DNA from: Pseudonocardia broussonetiae
GTDB lineage: Bacteria > Actinomycetota > Actinomycetes > Mycobacteriales > Pseudonocardiaceae
Length of the DNA: 64,000 nt
NCBI RefSeq assembly: GCF_013155125.1
Contig: NZ_CP053564.1
Span: 6,145,501 to 6,209,500 of the forward strand
Reading direction: 5' to 3'
This document shows, piece by piece, positions 17,547-26,449 of the stretch; within the stretch, counting starts at the first letter, position 1; each line of letters begins with the position of its first letter. Below the pieces are notes generated by a model, which had not been told where the DNA came from, made no database searches, and was given only the letters and a program-made list of their open reading frames with translations. Position numbers and translations under genes: made by a program.

Positions 17547-18905
17547 TCACTGTCCGTAGCGACGCCCCTGCGGGGAGTCCTCCGCCAGGAGGGGCTGCGG
17601 GGCGGGCGGCTGGATGCCCATCCGCACGACGTTGCGCCCGGCGCGCTTCGCGGCGTAGAGCGCGGTGTCGGCCACCTGCAGCAGGTCGCGCAGCTCCCGC
17701 CCGTCGTCGGGGTAGAGCGCGCAGCCGACCGACGCGCTGAGCCCGGCCACGGTGAGCGGGCCGTCGGCGGTGGGCATCTCGACGCGCAGCGCGGCGATCC
17801 GGCTGCGGATCCGCTCGGCGACGGTCTGCAGCTCACCGCCGCCCGTGCCGGGCTCCCCCAGCGCGCCGAGCAGCACGACGAACTCCTCGCCGCCGAAGCG
17901 CCCGACGAGGTCGCGGTCGCGGACCTCGGCGTTGAGCGCGTCGGCGACGGCGGCCAGCACGCGGTCGCCCGCGAGGTGGCCGTGGGTGTCGTTGACGGCC
18001 TTGAAGTGGTCGAGGTCGATCACCAGCACCGCGCGCGGCCCGGAGCGCCGCTCGGCCCGGCGCAGCTCGCGCTCGGCCTGGGTGTGCCAGGCGGCGGCGT
18101 TGAGCAGGCCGGTCTTGCCGTCGGTGTTGGCCGCGACCTCGAGCTGCCGCACGAGCACGGCCCGGTGCAGCACGAGCAGCGGCGGGAAGATGAACGCCAC
18201 GAGCCACGGGTTGATCGCGATCGCGGCGGCCGCGAGCGCGCCCAGGCAGAGCGTGGCGATCTCGAGCAGGTTCTCGTCCCACTCCCCCACGATCGACGCG
18301 ACGTCGGTCTGCGGGGAGTTGACGGCGATGACGCCGGCCACCAGCGCCGTGTTGACGGTGAGGAACACCAGCACGCCGAGCGCCAGGACGTAGACGTCAC
18401 CGCGGTCGCCCGTGCCGTCGGCGGCGACCGCCGACATGACCCCGGACGCGGACATGCAGGACAGGACCACGGTCGCCGAGCTGAAGACGTGCTTGAACAG
18501 CGGGTTGCGGGGCCGCGCCGACCGCAGCCACAGGTGCAGGTGCACGACGACCGCGACCAGCGCCGCCCAGACCGGTGGCAGCAGCACGGTGGCGGCGAAG
18601 AACCACACCGAGCTCAGGTTGACGTGGACCTCGCCGTTGACGCGCCGGCGCACCCGCTCGACCCCGTGCGCGATCTCGGTGTGCAGGAGCCCGAAGACGA
18701 CGAGCAGGACCACGTCGCGGATCGTGCGGGAATCCGGCCCGGGCTCTCCGACGGCGAGCACGAGCACGAGCGCGACGGCGGTGATCTCGACCGTGAGAAC
18801 GGCGGCCATCAATCGCGCGGGCAGGTTCCAGATGGCCCAGCCCGCGACGAATCCCGGTAGGCCCGAGCCCGGCCCGGCACCCGCCGTGCTCCGGCCAGGA
18901 CTCAT
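17547..18905 (-). CDS. Membrane diguanylate cyclase (GGDEF), copy 2
   Basis: A 452-residue paralog of the neighbouring cyclase with the same layout: multi-helix membrane part with ERVRRRVNGEVHVNLSSVW, a linker VAANTDGKTGLLNAAAW, then a full GGDEF domain with LVIDLDHFKAVNDTHGHL, I-site RDRD and GGEEF. It should be active and feedback-inhibited. ATG 18905 is preceded by AAGGAGA, so unlike copy 1 this gene has a normal leader and ribosome binding site, and the two are regulated differently. It is divergent from the tiny-ORF array, with about 400 bp between them. Confidence 0.92.
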   Translation of the reverse strand: MSPGRSTAGAGPGSGLPGFVAGWAIWNLPARLMAAVLTVEITAVALVLVLAVGEPGPDSRTIRDVVLLVVFGLLHTEIAHGVERVRRRVNGEVHVNLSSVWFFAATVLLPPVWAALVAVVVHLHLWLRSARPRNPLFKHVFSSATVVLSCMSASGVMSAVAADGTGDRGDVYVLALGVLVFLTVNTALVAGVIAVNSPQTDVASIVGEWDENLLEIATLCLGALAAAAIAINPWLVAFIFPPLLVLHRAVLVRQLEVAANTDGKTGLLNAAAWHTQAERELRRAERRSGPRAVLVIDLDHFKAVNDTHGHLAGDRVLAAVADALNAEVRDRDLVGRFGGEEFVVLLGALGEPGTGGGELQTVAERIRSRIAALRVEMPTADGPLTVAGLSASVGCALYPDDGRELRDLLQVADTALYAAKRAGRNVVRMGIQPPAPQPLLAEDSPQGRRYGQ

Positions 18906-18938
18906 CGGTCTCCTTGATCACCCGTGCGTGCCCCCCGA

Positions 18939-18944
18939 CGCTAG
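18939..18944 (-). promoter_or_regulatory. -10 box of diguanylate cyclase copy 2
   Basis: TAGCGT on the minus strand, giving an expected leader of about 25-30 bases ending in AAGGAGA before the ATG at 18905. Confidence 0.4.
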
Positions 18945-19025
18945 CCGAGACGCAGGCACCGCGTCATCCCCGGTCACGAGCTGGTTCCGAACCGTTCCGT
19001 TCGCCGTAGCAAGACGCGATCCTTG

Positions 19026-19043
19026 TTAGGCCGAACAGCCTAA
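19026..19043. promoter_or_regulatory. Inverted repeat in the array upstream region
   Basis: TTAGGC, 6-base spacer CGAACA, GCCTAA. It could be an operator or an RNA hairpin; no protein is implied. Confidence 0.35.
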
Positions 19044-19059
19044 GAACATCGGTCGTCTG

Positions 19060-19069
19060 CAGTCCTTGC
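19060..19069 (+). other. 10-base perfect complement of the tiny-ORF core
   Basis: CAGTCCTTGC is the exact reverse complement of GCAAGGACTG found in seven of the eight tiny ORFs. An RNA covering this site could pair with any of those units. Confidence 0.4.
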
Positions 19070-19302
19070 GGTCCATCCTGACCGCTCACGGCACGCCGTC
19101 GGCGACGCTGATCCCGTGCGCAGGGATCACCGGGTCGATCGTCGCACACGGGGAGGGGAGGCGCGCGTCATCGCCGGTGCCGGCCGCGGGACACCGGGCC
19201 GGGCACGCACGGCGGCCCGCACACCCCTGCGCGTGAACTGCGGAAATGGCGTTCCGCGATCGCGAAACGGACTATTCGACTGATCCAGGAAGGAGGGACG
19301 GA

Positions 19303-19323
19303 ATGAGCAAGGACTGGAACTGA
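19303..19323 (+). CDS. Tiny ORF 1, hexapeptide MSKDWN
   Basis: ATG start, the only ATG in the array, preceded by the strongest ribosome binding site AAGGAGG six bases upstream. Probably the first translated unit of the transcript. Translation is inferred from the start, Shine-Dalgarno and stop layout. Confidence 0.6.
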   Translation: MSKDWN

Positions 19324-19361
19324 ACGGCGACCCCCGGACGCGACGACGAGAGGAGCACGCC

Positions 19362-19382
19362 GTGAGCAAGGACTGGAACTGA
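19362..19382 (+). CDS. Tiny ORF 2, hexapeptide MSKDWN
   Basis: GTG start, Shine-Dalgarno GAGAGGAG about 6 bases upstream, TGA stop. Body identical to unit 1. Confidence 0.55.
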   Translation: MSKDWN

Positions 19383-19423
19383 GAACCGCCCGCCCCGCCC
19401 CCACGCCCCGGAGGGAGCCACCG

Positions 19424-19444
19424 GTGAGCAAGGACTGGAACTGA
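19424..19444 (+). CDS. Tiny ORF 3, hexapeptide MSKDWN
   Basis: GTG start with GGAGGGA about 7 bases upstream. The spacer before it is the most divergent of the internal ones. Confidence 0.55.
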   Translation: MSKDWN

Positions 19445-19485
19445 CCGTCCCCACCACCCGCCCGCACCAGAGGAAGGAGCGCTAC

Positions 19486-19506
19486 GTGAGCAAGGACTGG
19501 AACTGA
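19486..19506 (+). CDS. Tiny ORF 4, hexapeptide MSKDWN
   Basis: GTG start with AGAGGAAGGAG upstream. First half of the 121-bp duplicated pair. Confidence 0.55.
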   Translation: MSKDWN

Positions 19507-19546
19507 TCACCCCGACCGCCGCCCGCACCCACGAGAGGAGCAGCCA

Positions 19547-19567
19547 GTGAGCAAGGACTGGAACTGA
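19547..19567 (+). CDS. Tiny ORF 5, hexapeptide MSKDWN
   Basis: GTG start with GAGAGGAG upstream. Its preceding spacer is nearly identical to that before unit 7. Confidence 0.55.
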   Translation: MSKDWN

Positions 19568-19606
19568 CGACCCGCACCCCGCCCCGACCAGAGGAAGGAC
19601 GAGCCA

Positions 19607-19627
19607 GTGAGCAAGGACTGGAACTGA
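19607..19627 (+). CDS. Tiny ORF 6, hexapeptide MSKDWN
   Basis: GTG start with AGAGGAAGGA upstream, the same spacer type as unit 4, 121 bp away. Confidence 0.55.
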   Translation: MSKDWN

Positions 19628-19667
19628 TCACCCCGACCCCCGCCCGCACCCACGAGAGGAGCACGTC

Positions 19668-19688
19668 GTGAGCAAGGACTGGAACTGA
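19668..19688 (+). CDS. Tiny ORF 7, hexapeptide MSKDWN
   Basis: GTG start with GAGAGGAG upstream, the same spacer type as unit 5, 121 bp away. Confidence 0.55.
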   Translation: MSKDWN

Positions 19689-19716
19689 CCGCAAGCACCC
19701 CGACGAGAGGAACGCC

Positions 19717-19737
19717 GTGAGCAAGGACGGGAACTGA
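19717..19737 (+). CDS. Tiny ORF 8, variant hexapeptide MSKDGN
   Basis: GTG start with GAGAGGA upstream after a shortened spacer. TGG is changed to GGG, so Trp becomes Gly: the only body change in the array. Possibly a decaying terminal copy. It ends 4 bp before the convergent transporter stop codon. Confidence 0.5.
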   Translation: MSKDGN

Positions 19738-19741
19738 GGCG

Positions 19742-20968
19742 TCAGGTCGTGACCGGCAGGGGTCGCATGGCTTGGTCGTCCGCCGAGGCGGACCGCCACG
19801 CCAGCGCCCCGCCGAGCGCCACGACCACACCCGCGGCCGCGCACAGGGCGACGGCCGTGGACGGGGTCGTGAGGTCGGCGAGCACCCCGCCGGCCAGCAC
19901 CGCCACACCCTGGCCCGCGACGATGCCGGACGCAGCGACGCCGATGGCGCGTCCGCGGATCGCGGCCGGGGTGGCCCGGACGAACGACGCCTGGGCCTGC
20001 ATGACGTACGCGGTCGACGCCATCCCGGACACGCCCCAGAGCAGCAGCGCGACCGGGACGGGCGGGACCAGCGCCGTGAACAGCAGGGGCAGCCCGGCGG
20101 CGACGGCGAGCACGCCGATCAGGCGCGCGCGCCGGTCCGGCGGCACGAACCGCACGAACAGCCAGGCCCCGAGCACGCTGCCGAGCGGGTCGGCGGCCAT
20201 CAGCAGCCCGACGACGGCCGGACCGGCGCCGATCTGGTCGGCGTACGGCGCGGCCAGCGCCTCGGGCACGACGTACAGGCCGACCATCCACACGAGCAGC
20301 ACCAGGGCGCGGCGCCGCCGGTCGGTGGCGACGTCGACGACGCCGGCGAGCAGGTCGCGCCCGGGCGAGCGCGGTGCGGCGTCGGCGCGGGGCCGCCGGA
20401 CCAGCCCGAGGCGGAACAGGAGCCCGGCCACCAGGAACGTGACCGCGTCCAGCAGCAGCGCCGACGACGGGCTGACCGCCGCCACCAGCAGCCCCCCGGC
20501 CGCGAACCCGACGACCTGGGCGGTCTGGCCGGTGATCTGGGAGACGGCGAGGCCGCGCTCGTAGAGGTCGCCGGGCAGGAGCTCGGGCAGCAGGGCGCCG
20601 CGCGCCGCGGTGTGCGGCGCCCCCAGCAGCACCACGACGACGAGCAGCGCGCACAGCACCGCGAGCGGGATCTGCGGGATCGCCATCACCGCGACGAGCC
20701 CGGCCCGCACGACGTCGGTGACGACGAGGACCTCGCGGCGCGGGAAGCGGTCGGCGAGCCCGGAGAGCAGGACGCCGCCGACGATCGCCGGCAGGAACGT
20801 CAGCGCGTAGGTGGCCGCGGCCCACGCCGCCGACCCGGTGCGCCCGTAGACGAGGACGGCGAGCGCCACCCGCGCGAGCTGGTCGCCGCCCACCGAGAGC
20901 AGGTCCGCGATCCACACGGTGCGGTACTCCCGCACCGCGAAGACCTGCCCGAGTGCCCTGTCCGCCAT
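19742..20968 (-). CDS. MFS transporter, probable efflux permease
   Basis: A 408-residue, twelve-helix major facilitator protein of the MFS_3/EntS-like type. Typical loop motifs are GLADRFPRREVL after helix 2 and MASTAYVMQAQASFVRATPAAIRGRAIG in the second half. ATG 20968 is chosen because a TACTCT -10 box (20991-20996) lies upstream and would fall inside the coding region of any longer version; a G-rich Shine-Dalgarno stretch precedes the ATG. The gene converges on the tiny-ORF array with 4 bp between them. The substrate is unknown; a role in exporting the peptide product is only a thought prompted by position. Confidence 0.85.
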   Translation of the reverse strand: MADRALGQVFAVREYRTVWIADLLSVGGDQLARVALAVLVYGRTGSAAWAAATYALTFLPAIVGGVLLSGLADRFPRREVLVVTDVVRAGLVAVMAIPQIPLAVLCALLVVVVLLGAPHTAARGALLPELLPGDLYERGLAVSQITGQTAQVVGFAAGGLLVAAVSPSSALLLDAVTFLVAGLLFRLGLVRRPRADAAPRSPGRDLLAGVVDVATDRRRRALVLLVWMVGLYVVPEALAAPYADQIGAGPAVVGLLMAADPLGSVLGAWLFVRFVPPDRRARLIGVLAVAAGLPLLFTALVPPVPVALLLWGVSGMASTAYVMQAQASFVRATPAAIRGRAIGVAASGIVAGQGVAVLAGGVLADLTTPSTAVALCAAAGVVVALGGALAWRSASADDQAMRPLPVTT

Positions 20969-20990
20969 CCGGTTCCCCCCGCCCCGACCG

Positions 20991-20996
20991 AGAGTA
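20991..20996 (-). promoter_or_regulatory. -10 box of the MFS transporter gene
   Basis: TACTCT on the minus strand, with a short leader containing GGGGGGAA before the ATG at 20968. Confidence 0.4.
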
Positions 20997-21029
20997 GGCA
21001 CGTGTGCGCTCCGCGTCACGCCGAACGGG

Positions 21030-21650
21030 TCAGGTGGTGCCCGCCGTGGGGGTCAGCAGGTCGGCGACGTGCGCGATCTCGTTGACCGTCCGCACCAGCC
21101 TGCGCCCGTCGCGGGTGGCCACGACGCGGCTGATCCCGGTGTAGTCGAGCGGGAAGGCGAGCGGCCGGTCGATGCCGAGCAGGTGCGCCAGGAAGCAGTT
21201 GACGACGCCCGCGTGCGCGACGACCACGACTGTGCCGCGCCCCGGGTGGTCGGCGACGATCCGCTCCAGCGCGTCGGTGACGCGCCCGGTGAACGCCGGG
21301 ACGTCGACGCCCTCGGGCAGCAGCCCGGCCACGATCCGCGCCCAGCCCGCGGGGTCGGCGACCGGCATCTCGTGCACCGGGACGTAGTGCGGGGAGTCGG
21401 CGTCGTACTCGCGCAGGTCGTGGACCACCACCGGGTCGACGCCCAGCGCGGCGGCCAGCGGCGCCGCCGTGGCGCGCGCGCGGGCCATCGGGCTGACATA
21501 GAGCGCCTCCACGGCGTCGCCGGACACCGCGTCGACGACGCGGCGGGCCTGCGCCTCGCCGTGGGCCGTGAGCGGCGGGTCGGCCGTTCCGGCGCCCGCG
21601 GCACCGTCGACGCGCTCGGGCAGGGCGTGCCGGACCAGGACGAGCTGCAC
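21030..21650 (-). CDS. Histidine phosphatase superfamily protein
   Basis: A phosphoglycerate-mutase-like phosphatase of 206 residues. The catalytic RHA motif lies near the N-terminus (LVLVRHALPE), with SPMARARATAAPL and the second histidine in VVVVAHAGVVNCFL. The substrate cannot be assigned; relatives act on sugar phosphates, cofactors or glucosyl-3-phosphoglycerate. The start GTG 21650 lies 2 bases after the stop of the HIT gene, so the two form one unit. Confidence 0.87.
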   Translation of the reverse strand: MQLVLVRHALPERVDGAAGAGTADPPLTAHGEAQARRVVDAVSGDAVEALYVSPMARARATAAPLAAALGVDPVVVHDLREYDADSPHYVPVHEMPVADPAGWARIVAGLLPEGVDVPAFTGRVTDALERIVADHPGRGTVVVVAHAGVVNCFLAHLLGIDRPLAFPLDYTGISRVVATRDGRRLVRTVNEIAHVADLLTPTAGTT

Positions 21651-21652
21651 CG

Positions 21653-22093
21653 TCAGGCTGCGGGGTCGTCGGCGGGCACGTGCGCGCCGTGGCCCGCGTC
21701 GCGCAGGGCGGCGCGCAGCGCGTCGCGGTGCCCGTCCTGCTCGGCCGCGTCGACCGAGGAGGCGGCGTTCGCGAAGTCGAAGGCGGCCATGTCGGCGGCG
21801 GGGAACACGTGCAGGTGCAGGTGGGGCACCTCGAACCCGGCGACGAGCAGCCCGACGCGCGGCGGGTCGTACACGGTCCGCACGGCCTCGCCGATCGCGT
21901 GCGCCACGGTCGTGAGGTGCGCGAGCAGGGCGGCGTCGGCGTCGACCCAGTGGTCGACCTCGGCCCGCGGCACGACCAGCACGTGCCCGGGGGCGAGCGG
22001 GTTGATCGAGAGGAAGCCGACGGCGAGGTCGTCGGCCCAGACGAACCGGCCGGGCAGGTCGCCGTCGATGATCTTCGTGAACACGGTGGTCAT
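21653..22093 (-). CDS. HIT family nucleotide-binding hydrolase
   Basis: A 146-residue histidine-triad protein. The HIT motif HLHLHVFP is at 91-98, and INPLAPGHVLVVPRAEVDHW matches the N-terminal half of the fold. Family members hydrolyse nucleoside phosphoramidates or dinucleoside polyphosphates; the exact substrate is unknown. ATG 22093. It heads a two-gene unit with the histidine phosphatase and is divergent from the PPOX-class gene. Confidence 0.9.
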   Translation of the reverse strand: MTTVFTKIIDGDLPGRFVWADDLAVGFLSINPLAPGHVLVVPRAEVDHWVDADAALLAHLTTVAHAIGEAVRTVYDPPRVGLLVAGFEVPHLHLHVFPAADMAAFDFANAASSVDAAEQDGHRDALRAALRDAGHGAHVPADDPAA

Positions 22094-22102
22094 AGACCCG
22101 AC

Positions 22103-22127
22103 ACCCTAGCCGCGCCGCGGTTAGGGT
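22103..22127. promoter_or_regulatory. Divergent -10 boxes of the HIT and PPOX-class genes
   Basis: TAGGGT on the minus strand (22103-22108), 9 bases before the HIT ATG, and TAGGGT on the plus strand (22122-22127), 7 bases before the ATG at 22135. The start codons are 41 bp apart. Confidence 0.45.
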
Positions 22128-22134
22128 CCCGGCC

Positions 22135-22596
22135 ATGGCCAGAACCGTCGCGACGAACACGACCGTCGACCGCGGGGAGCTGCTGGAGTTCCTGCGACCC
22201 CGCCACCACGTGATCCTGCTGACACCGCGCTCCGACGGCGGCTGGCAGGGCTCCCCCGTCACCTCGGGCGTCGACGCCGAGGGCCGGATCGTGATCGCGA
22301 CCTACCCGGAGCGCGCCAAGTCGCGCAACGTCGCCCGGCACGGGAGGGCGTCGGTGGTGGTGCTGTCCGAGGACTTCGACGGGGCGTGGGTGCAGGTGGA
22401 CGGGGACGCCGAGCTGCTCGAACTGCCCGACGCCGTGGAGCCGCTCGTGGAGTACTTCCGGTCGATCTCGGGCGAGCACCCCGACTGGGACGAGTACCGG
22501 CGCGCGATGACCGACCAGGGCAAGGCGCTCATCCGGATCACCCCCACGCGGTGGAGCCCGATCGCGACCGGAGGGTTCCCCGCGCGGCTCGCGTGA
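22135..22596 (+). CDS. PPOX-class (split-barrel) flavin/F420-dependent oxidoreductase
   Basis: A 153-residue split-barrel protein of the pyridoxamine-oxidase-like superfamily, actinobacterial F420-dependent branch. The core LLTPRSDGGWQGSPVTSGVDAEGRIVI, YPERAKSRNVARHGRASVVV and RITPTRWSPIATGGFP fit that group. The electron acceptor substrate is unknown. ATG 22135 follows a TAGGGT -10 box at leaderless distance. Confidence 0.82.
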   Translation: MARTVATNTTVDRGELLEFLRPRHHVILLTPRSDGGWQGSPVTSGVDAEGRIVIATYPERAKSRNVARHGRASVVVLSEDFDGAWVQVDGDAELLELPDAVEPLVEYFRSISGEHPDWDEYRRAMTDQGKALIRITPTRWSPIATGGFPARLA

Positions 22597-22619
22597 CGCG
22601 GACCGTCGGACCGCCCCGG

Positions 22620-22625
22620 TAGCCT
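22620..22625 (+). promoter_or_regulatory. -10 box of glgX supporting a TTG start
   Basis: TAGCCT, 7 bases before the TTG at 22633, the same spacing as at other genes here. Confidence 0.5.
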
Positions 22626-22632
22626 CTCGCCG

Positions 22633-24831
<2,199 letters not shown>

Positions 24832-24844
24832 CCGGTCTCCGGCA

Positions 24845-26449
24845 CTAGGGCGCGAACCCGGCGTCCGGCGCCACCACCACGTCCAGGACGAGGGGGGTGC
24901 GCCGGGCGGCGAGACCGGGCACCTCGGCGTCGAGGACCGCGAGCAGGTCGTCGTGGTCCTCGACCCGCCGGGCCGGGCAGCCCAGCGACTCCGCCAGACC
25001 GGAGACGCTGACCTCGTCGAACGCCGGCCACGGGGCCCGGCCGCCGCCGTGCTGCTCGGCGAGGCGGTCCATCACCGCGTACCGGCCGTTGGCGAGCACG
25101 ACGACGAGCACACCGACGCCGTAGTGCGCGGCGCTCCACAGGGCCTGGATCCCGTAGAGCGAGGACCCGTCCCCCACCACGGCGACGACGGGCGTTCCCG
25201 GCCGCCCCATCCGCACGCCGACCGCCGCGGGCAGCGCGAACCCGAGCCCGCCCATCGCGGCGCTGAGGAACCCCAGCGGGCGCCGGGCGGGCAGCAGCCG
25301 GTGCAGGTCGGGGCGGCTCGACGGCGTCTCCTCCACCACCACCGACTCCGCGGGCAGGCGGGCGGCGAGCGCGGCGAGCACGTGGGCCGCGCGCAGCGGC
25401 TCCCCCGGCCCCGGGGCCGCCGGGCCCGTGCGGTCCGGGGTCGTGACCGCCGTGCCCGGACGCGCCGCCACGGCGTCGGCCAGGGCCCGGCACACCGCGG
25501 CGGGCGGGGCGAGCAGGGCGAGGTCGGCGGCGCTGTGGTGGGCGTCCTCGGCGTCGTCGGTGACCAGGGCGACCCGGGTGCCCGGCTCCACCAGCGGGCC
25601 CGGCTCGTAGGGGTACTGGCGGAACACCGGCGCCCCCACGGCGAGCACCAGGTCGTGCCCGGCCAGGGCGGCGCGCAGCCGGGCGCGCCCCGCGGGGAGG
25701 TGCCCGGCGAACCGCGGGTGGTCCTGCGGGAAGCCCGCCCGCGCGGCGAACGGCTCCTGCCACACCGGGCAGCCCAGGCAGTCGACCAGAGCGACCAGCG
25801 CCGCCCAGGTGTCGGGGTGGTCGGCGTCGGAGCCCACCACCAGCGCGGGCGCGGCCGCCGCGTCGACCAGCGCGGCCAGCTCGGCCACCGCGGCCGGGTC
25901 GGCGGCCGCGGCGTGTCGCAGGACCGCGGGAGCGGGGCGCTCGTCGTCGTCGGCGGGGGCGGACCAGTCGTCGCTCGGCACCACCACCAGCGCCGGGCCG
26001 CGGCCGGTCACCGCCTCGTGCCGGGCCCGCACGACCATCCCGGGGACGTCCTGGGGGCGCTCGGGGCGCCCGACCCACACCGGGTAGCTGCCGGCCAGTC
26101 CGTCGAGGTCGCCGGCGAGGAACGGCCGGTACGCGAGGTGGCGGCGGTCCTGCTGGCCGACGAGCACGACCAGCGGCACCCGGTTGACCCGGGCCGTCGC
26201 GAGCGCGCCGACCGCGTTGCCCAGCCCGGCCGTGGTGTGCAGGACGGCGAGCGCGGGCCGGTCGCGCGCGGTGGCGTAGCCGGTGGCCATGCCGACCACC
26301 GAGCCCTCGTGCAGGGCGAGCACGAACTCCAGGTCCGGCGGCAGGCCGGTGAGCAGCGCGATCTCCGTCGACCCGGGGTTGGCGAAGACGGTGGTGAGGT
26401 CGTGGCGGCGCAGGGCGTCGAAGGTCGCGTCGCGGACGGTGCGCGTCAC
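24845..26449 (-). CDS. Benzoylformate decarboxylase-like ThDP enzyme
   Basis: A 534-residue thiamine-diphosphate enzyme of the acetolactate-synthase/benzoylformate-decarboxylase superfamily. The N-terminal NPGSTEIALL and LALHEGSVVGMATGYA (with the cofactor-activating glutamate) and the ThDP motif GDGSSLYGIQALWSAAHY...NGRYA are clear. Length and the NPGST start favour benzoylformate decarboxylase (phenylglyoxylate to benzaldehyde), but other 2-oxo acids are possible. GTG 26449 overlaps the transporter stop by 4 bases. Operon context with an aromatic acid transporter and IclR regulator supports aromatic acid breakdown. Confidence 0.8.
   Translation of the reverse strand: MTRTVRDATFDALRRHDLTTVFANPGSTEIALLTGLPPDLEFVLALHEGSVVGMATGYATARDRPALAVLHTTAGLGNAVGALATARVNRVPLVVLVGQQDRRHLAYRPFLAGDLDGLAGSYPVWVGRPERPQDVPGMVVRARHEAVTGRGPALVVVPSDDWSAPADDDERPAPAVLRHAAAADPAAVAELAALVDAAAAPALVVGSDADHPDTWAALVALVDCLGCPVWQEPFAARAGFPQDHPRFAGHLPAGRARLRAALAGHDLVLAVGAPVFRQYPYEPGPLVEPGTRVALVTDDAEDAHHSAADLALLAPPAAVCRALADAVAARPGTAVTTPDRTGPAAPGPGEPLRAAHVLAALAARLPAESVVVEETPSSRPDLHRLLPARRPLGFLSAAMGGLGFALPAAVGVRMGRPGTPVVAVVGDGSSLYGIQALWSAAHYGVGVLVVVLANGRYAVMDRLAEQHGGGRAPWPAFDEVSVSGLAESLGCPARRVEDHDDLLAVLDAEVPGLAARRTPLVLDVVVAPDAGFAP

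Larger units (their letters stand above)
18945..19302 (+). other. Gene-less region upstream of the tiny-ORF array
   Basis: No gene was found. It carries several symmetric sequences: GGTTC-C-GAACC near 18983, TTAGGC-6-GCCTAA (19026-19043), GCGGAA-6-TTCCGC (19240-19257) and CGCGATCGCG (about 19255-19264). A possible -10 box GACTAT (19270-19275) lies about 30 bases before the first tiny ORF. It probably holds the promoter of the array. Confidence 0.45.
19303..19737 (+). repeat. Tandem array of eight 21-bp open reading frames (MSKDWN)
   Basis: Eight units start at 19303, 19362, 19424, 19486, 19547, 19607, 19668 and 19717. Each is a start codon (ATG once, GTG seven times), the fixed body AGCAAGGACTGGAAC and a TGA stop. 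Each has a purine-rich Shine-Dalgarno element (AGGAGG, GAGGAG, GGAAGGA, GAGAGGA) 5-9 bases upstream. Start-to-start distances are 59, 62, 62, 61, 60, 61 and 49 bp, which do not keep frame. The spacers are C-rich and fall into two alternating types, with units 4-5 and 6-7 forming a 121-bp higher-order repeat. No match to a described element is known to me. Confidence 0.9.

Noticed and set aside
18906..19302. Cyclic di-GMP riboswitch or tRNA gene
   Set aside because: No GEMM-like conserved core and no cloverleaf with a TTCGA-type arm could be found by eye.
19303..19737. CRISPR array
   Set aside because: Repeats are 21 bp, spacers are similar to each other and contain ribosome binding sites, and no cas gene is near.
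19168..19908. Minus-strand proteins with repeated FQSLLT, VPVLAH or SSPCS segments across the array
   Set aside because: These are three reading frames of the antisense strand of the repeats. They lack their own ribosome binding sites, shift frame between units, and overlap the transporter gene in the wrong frame.
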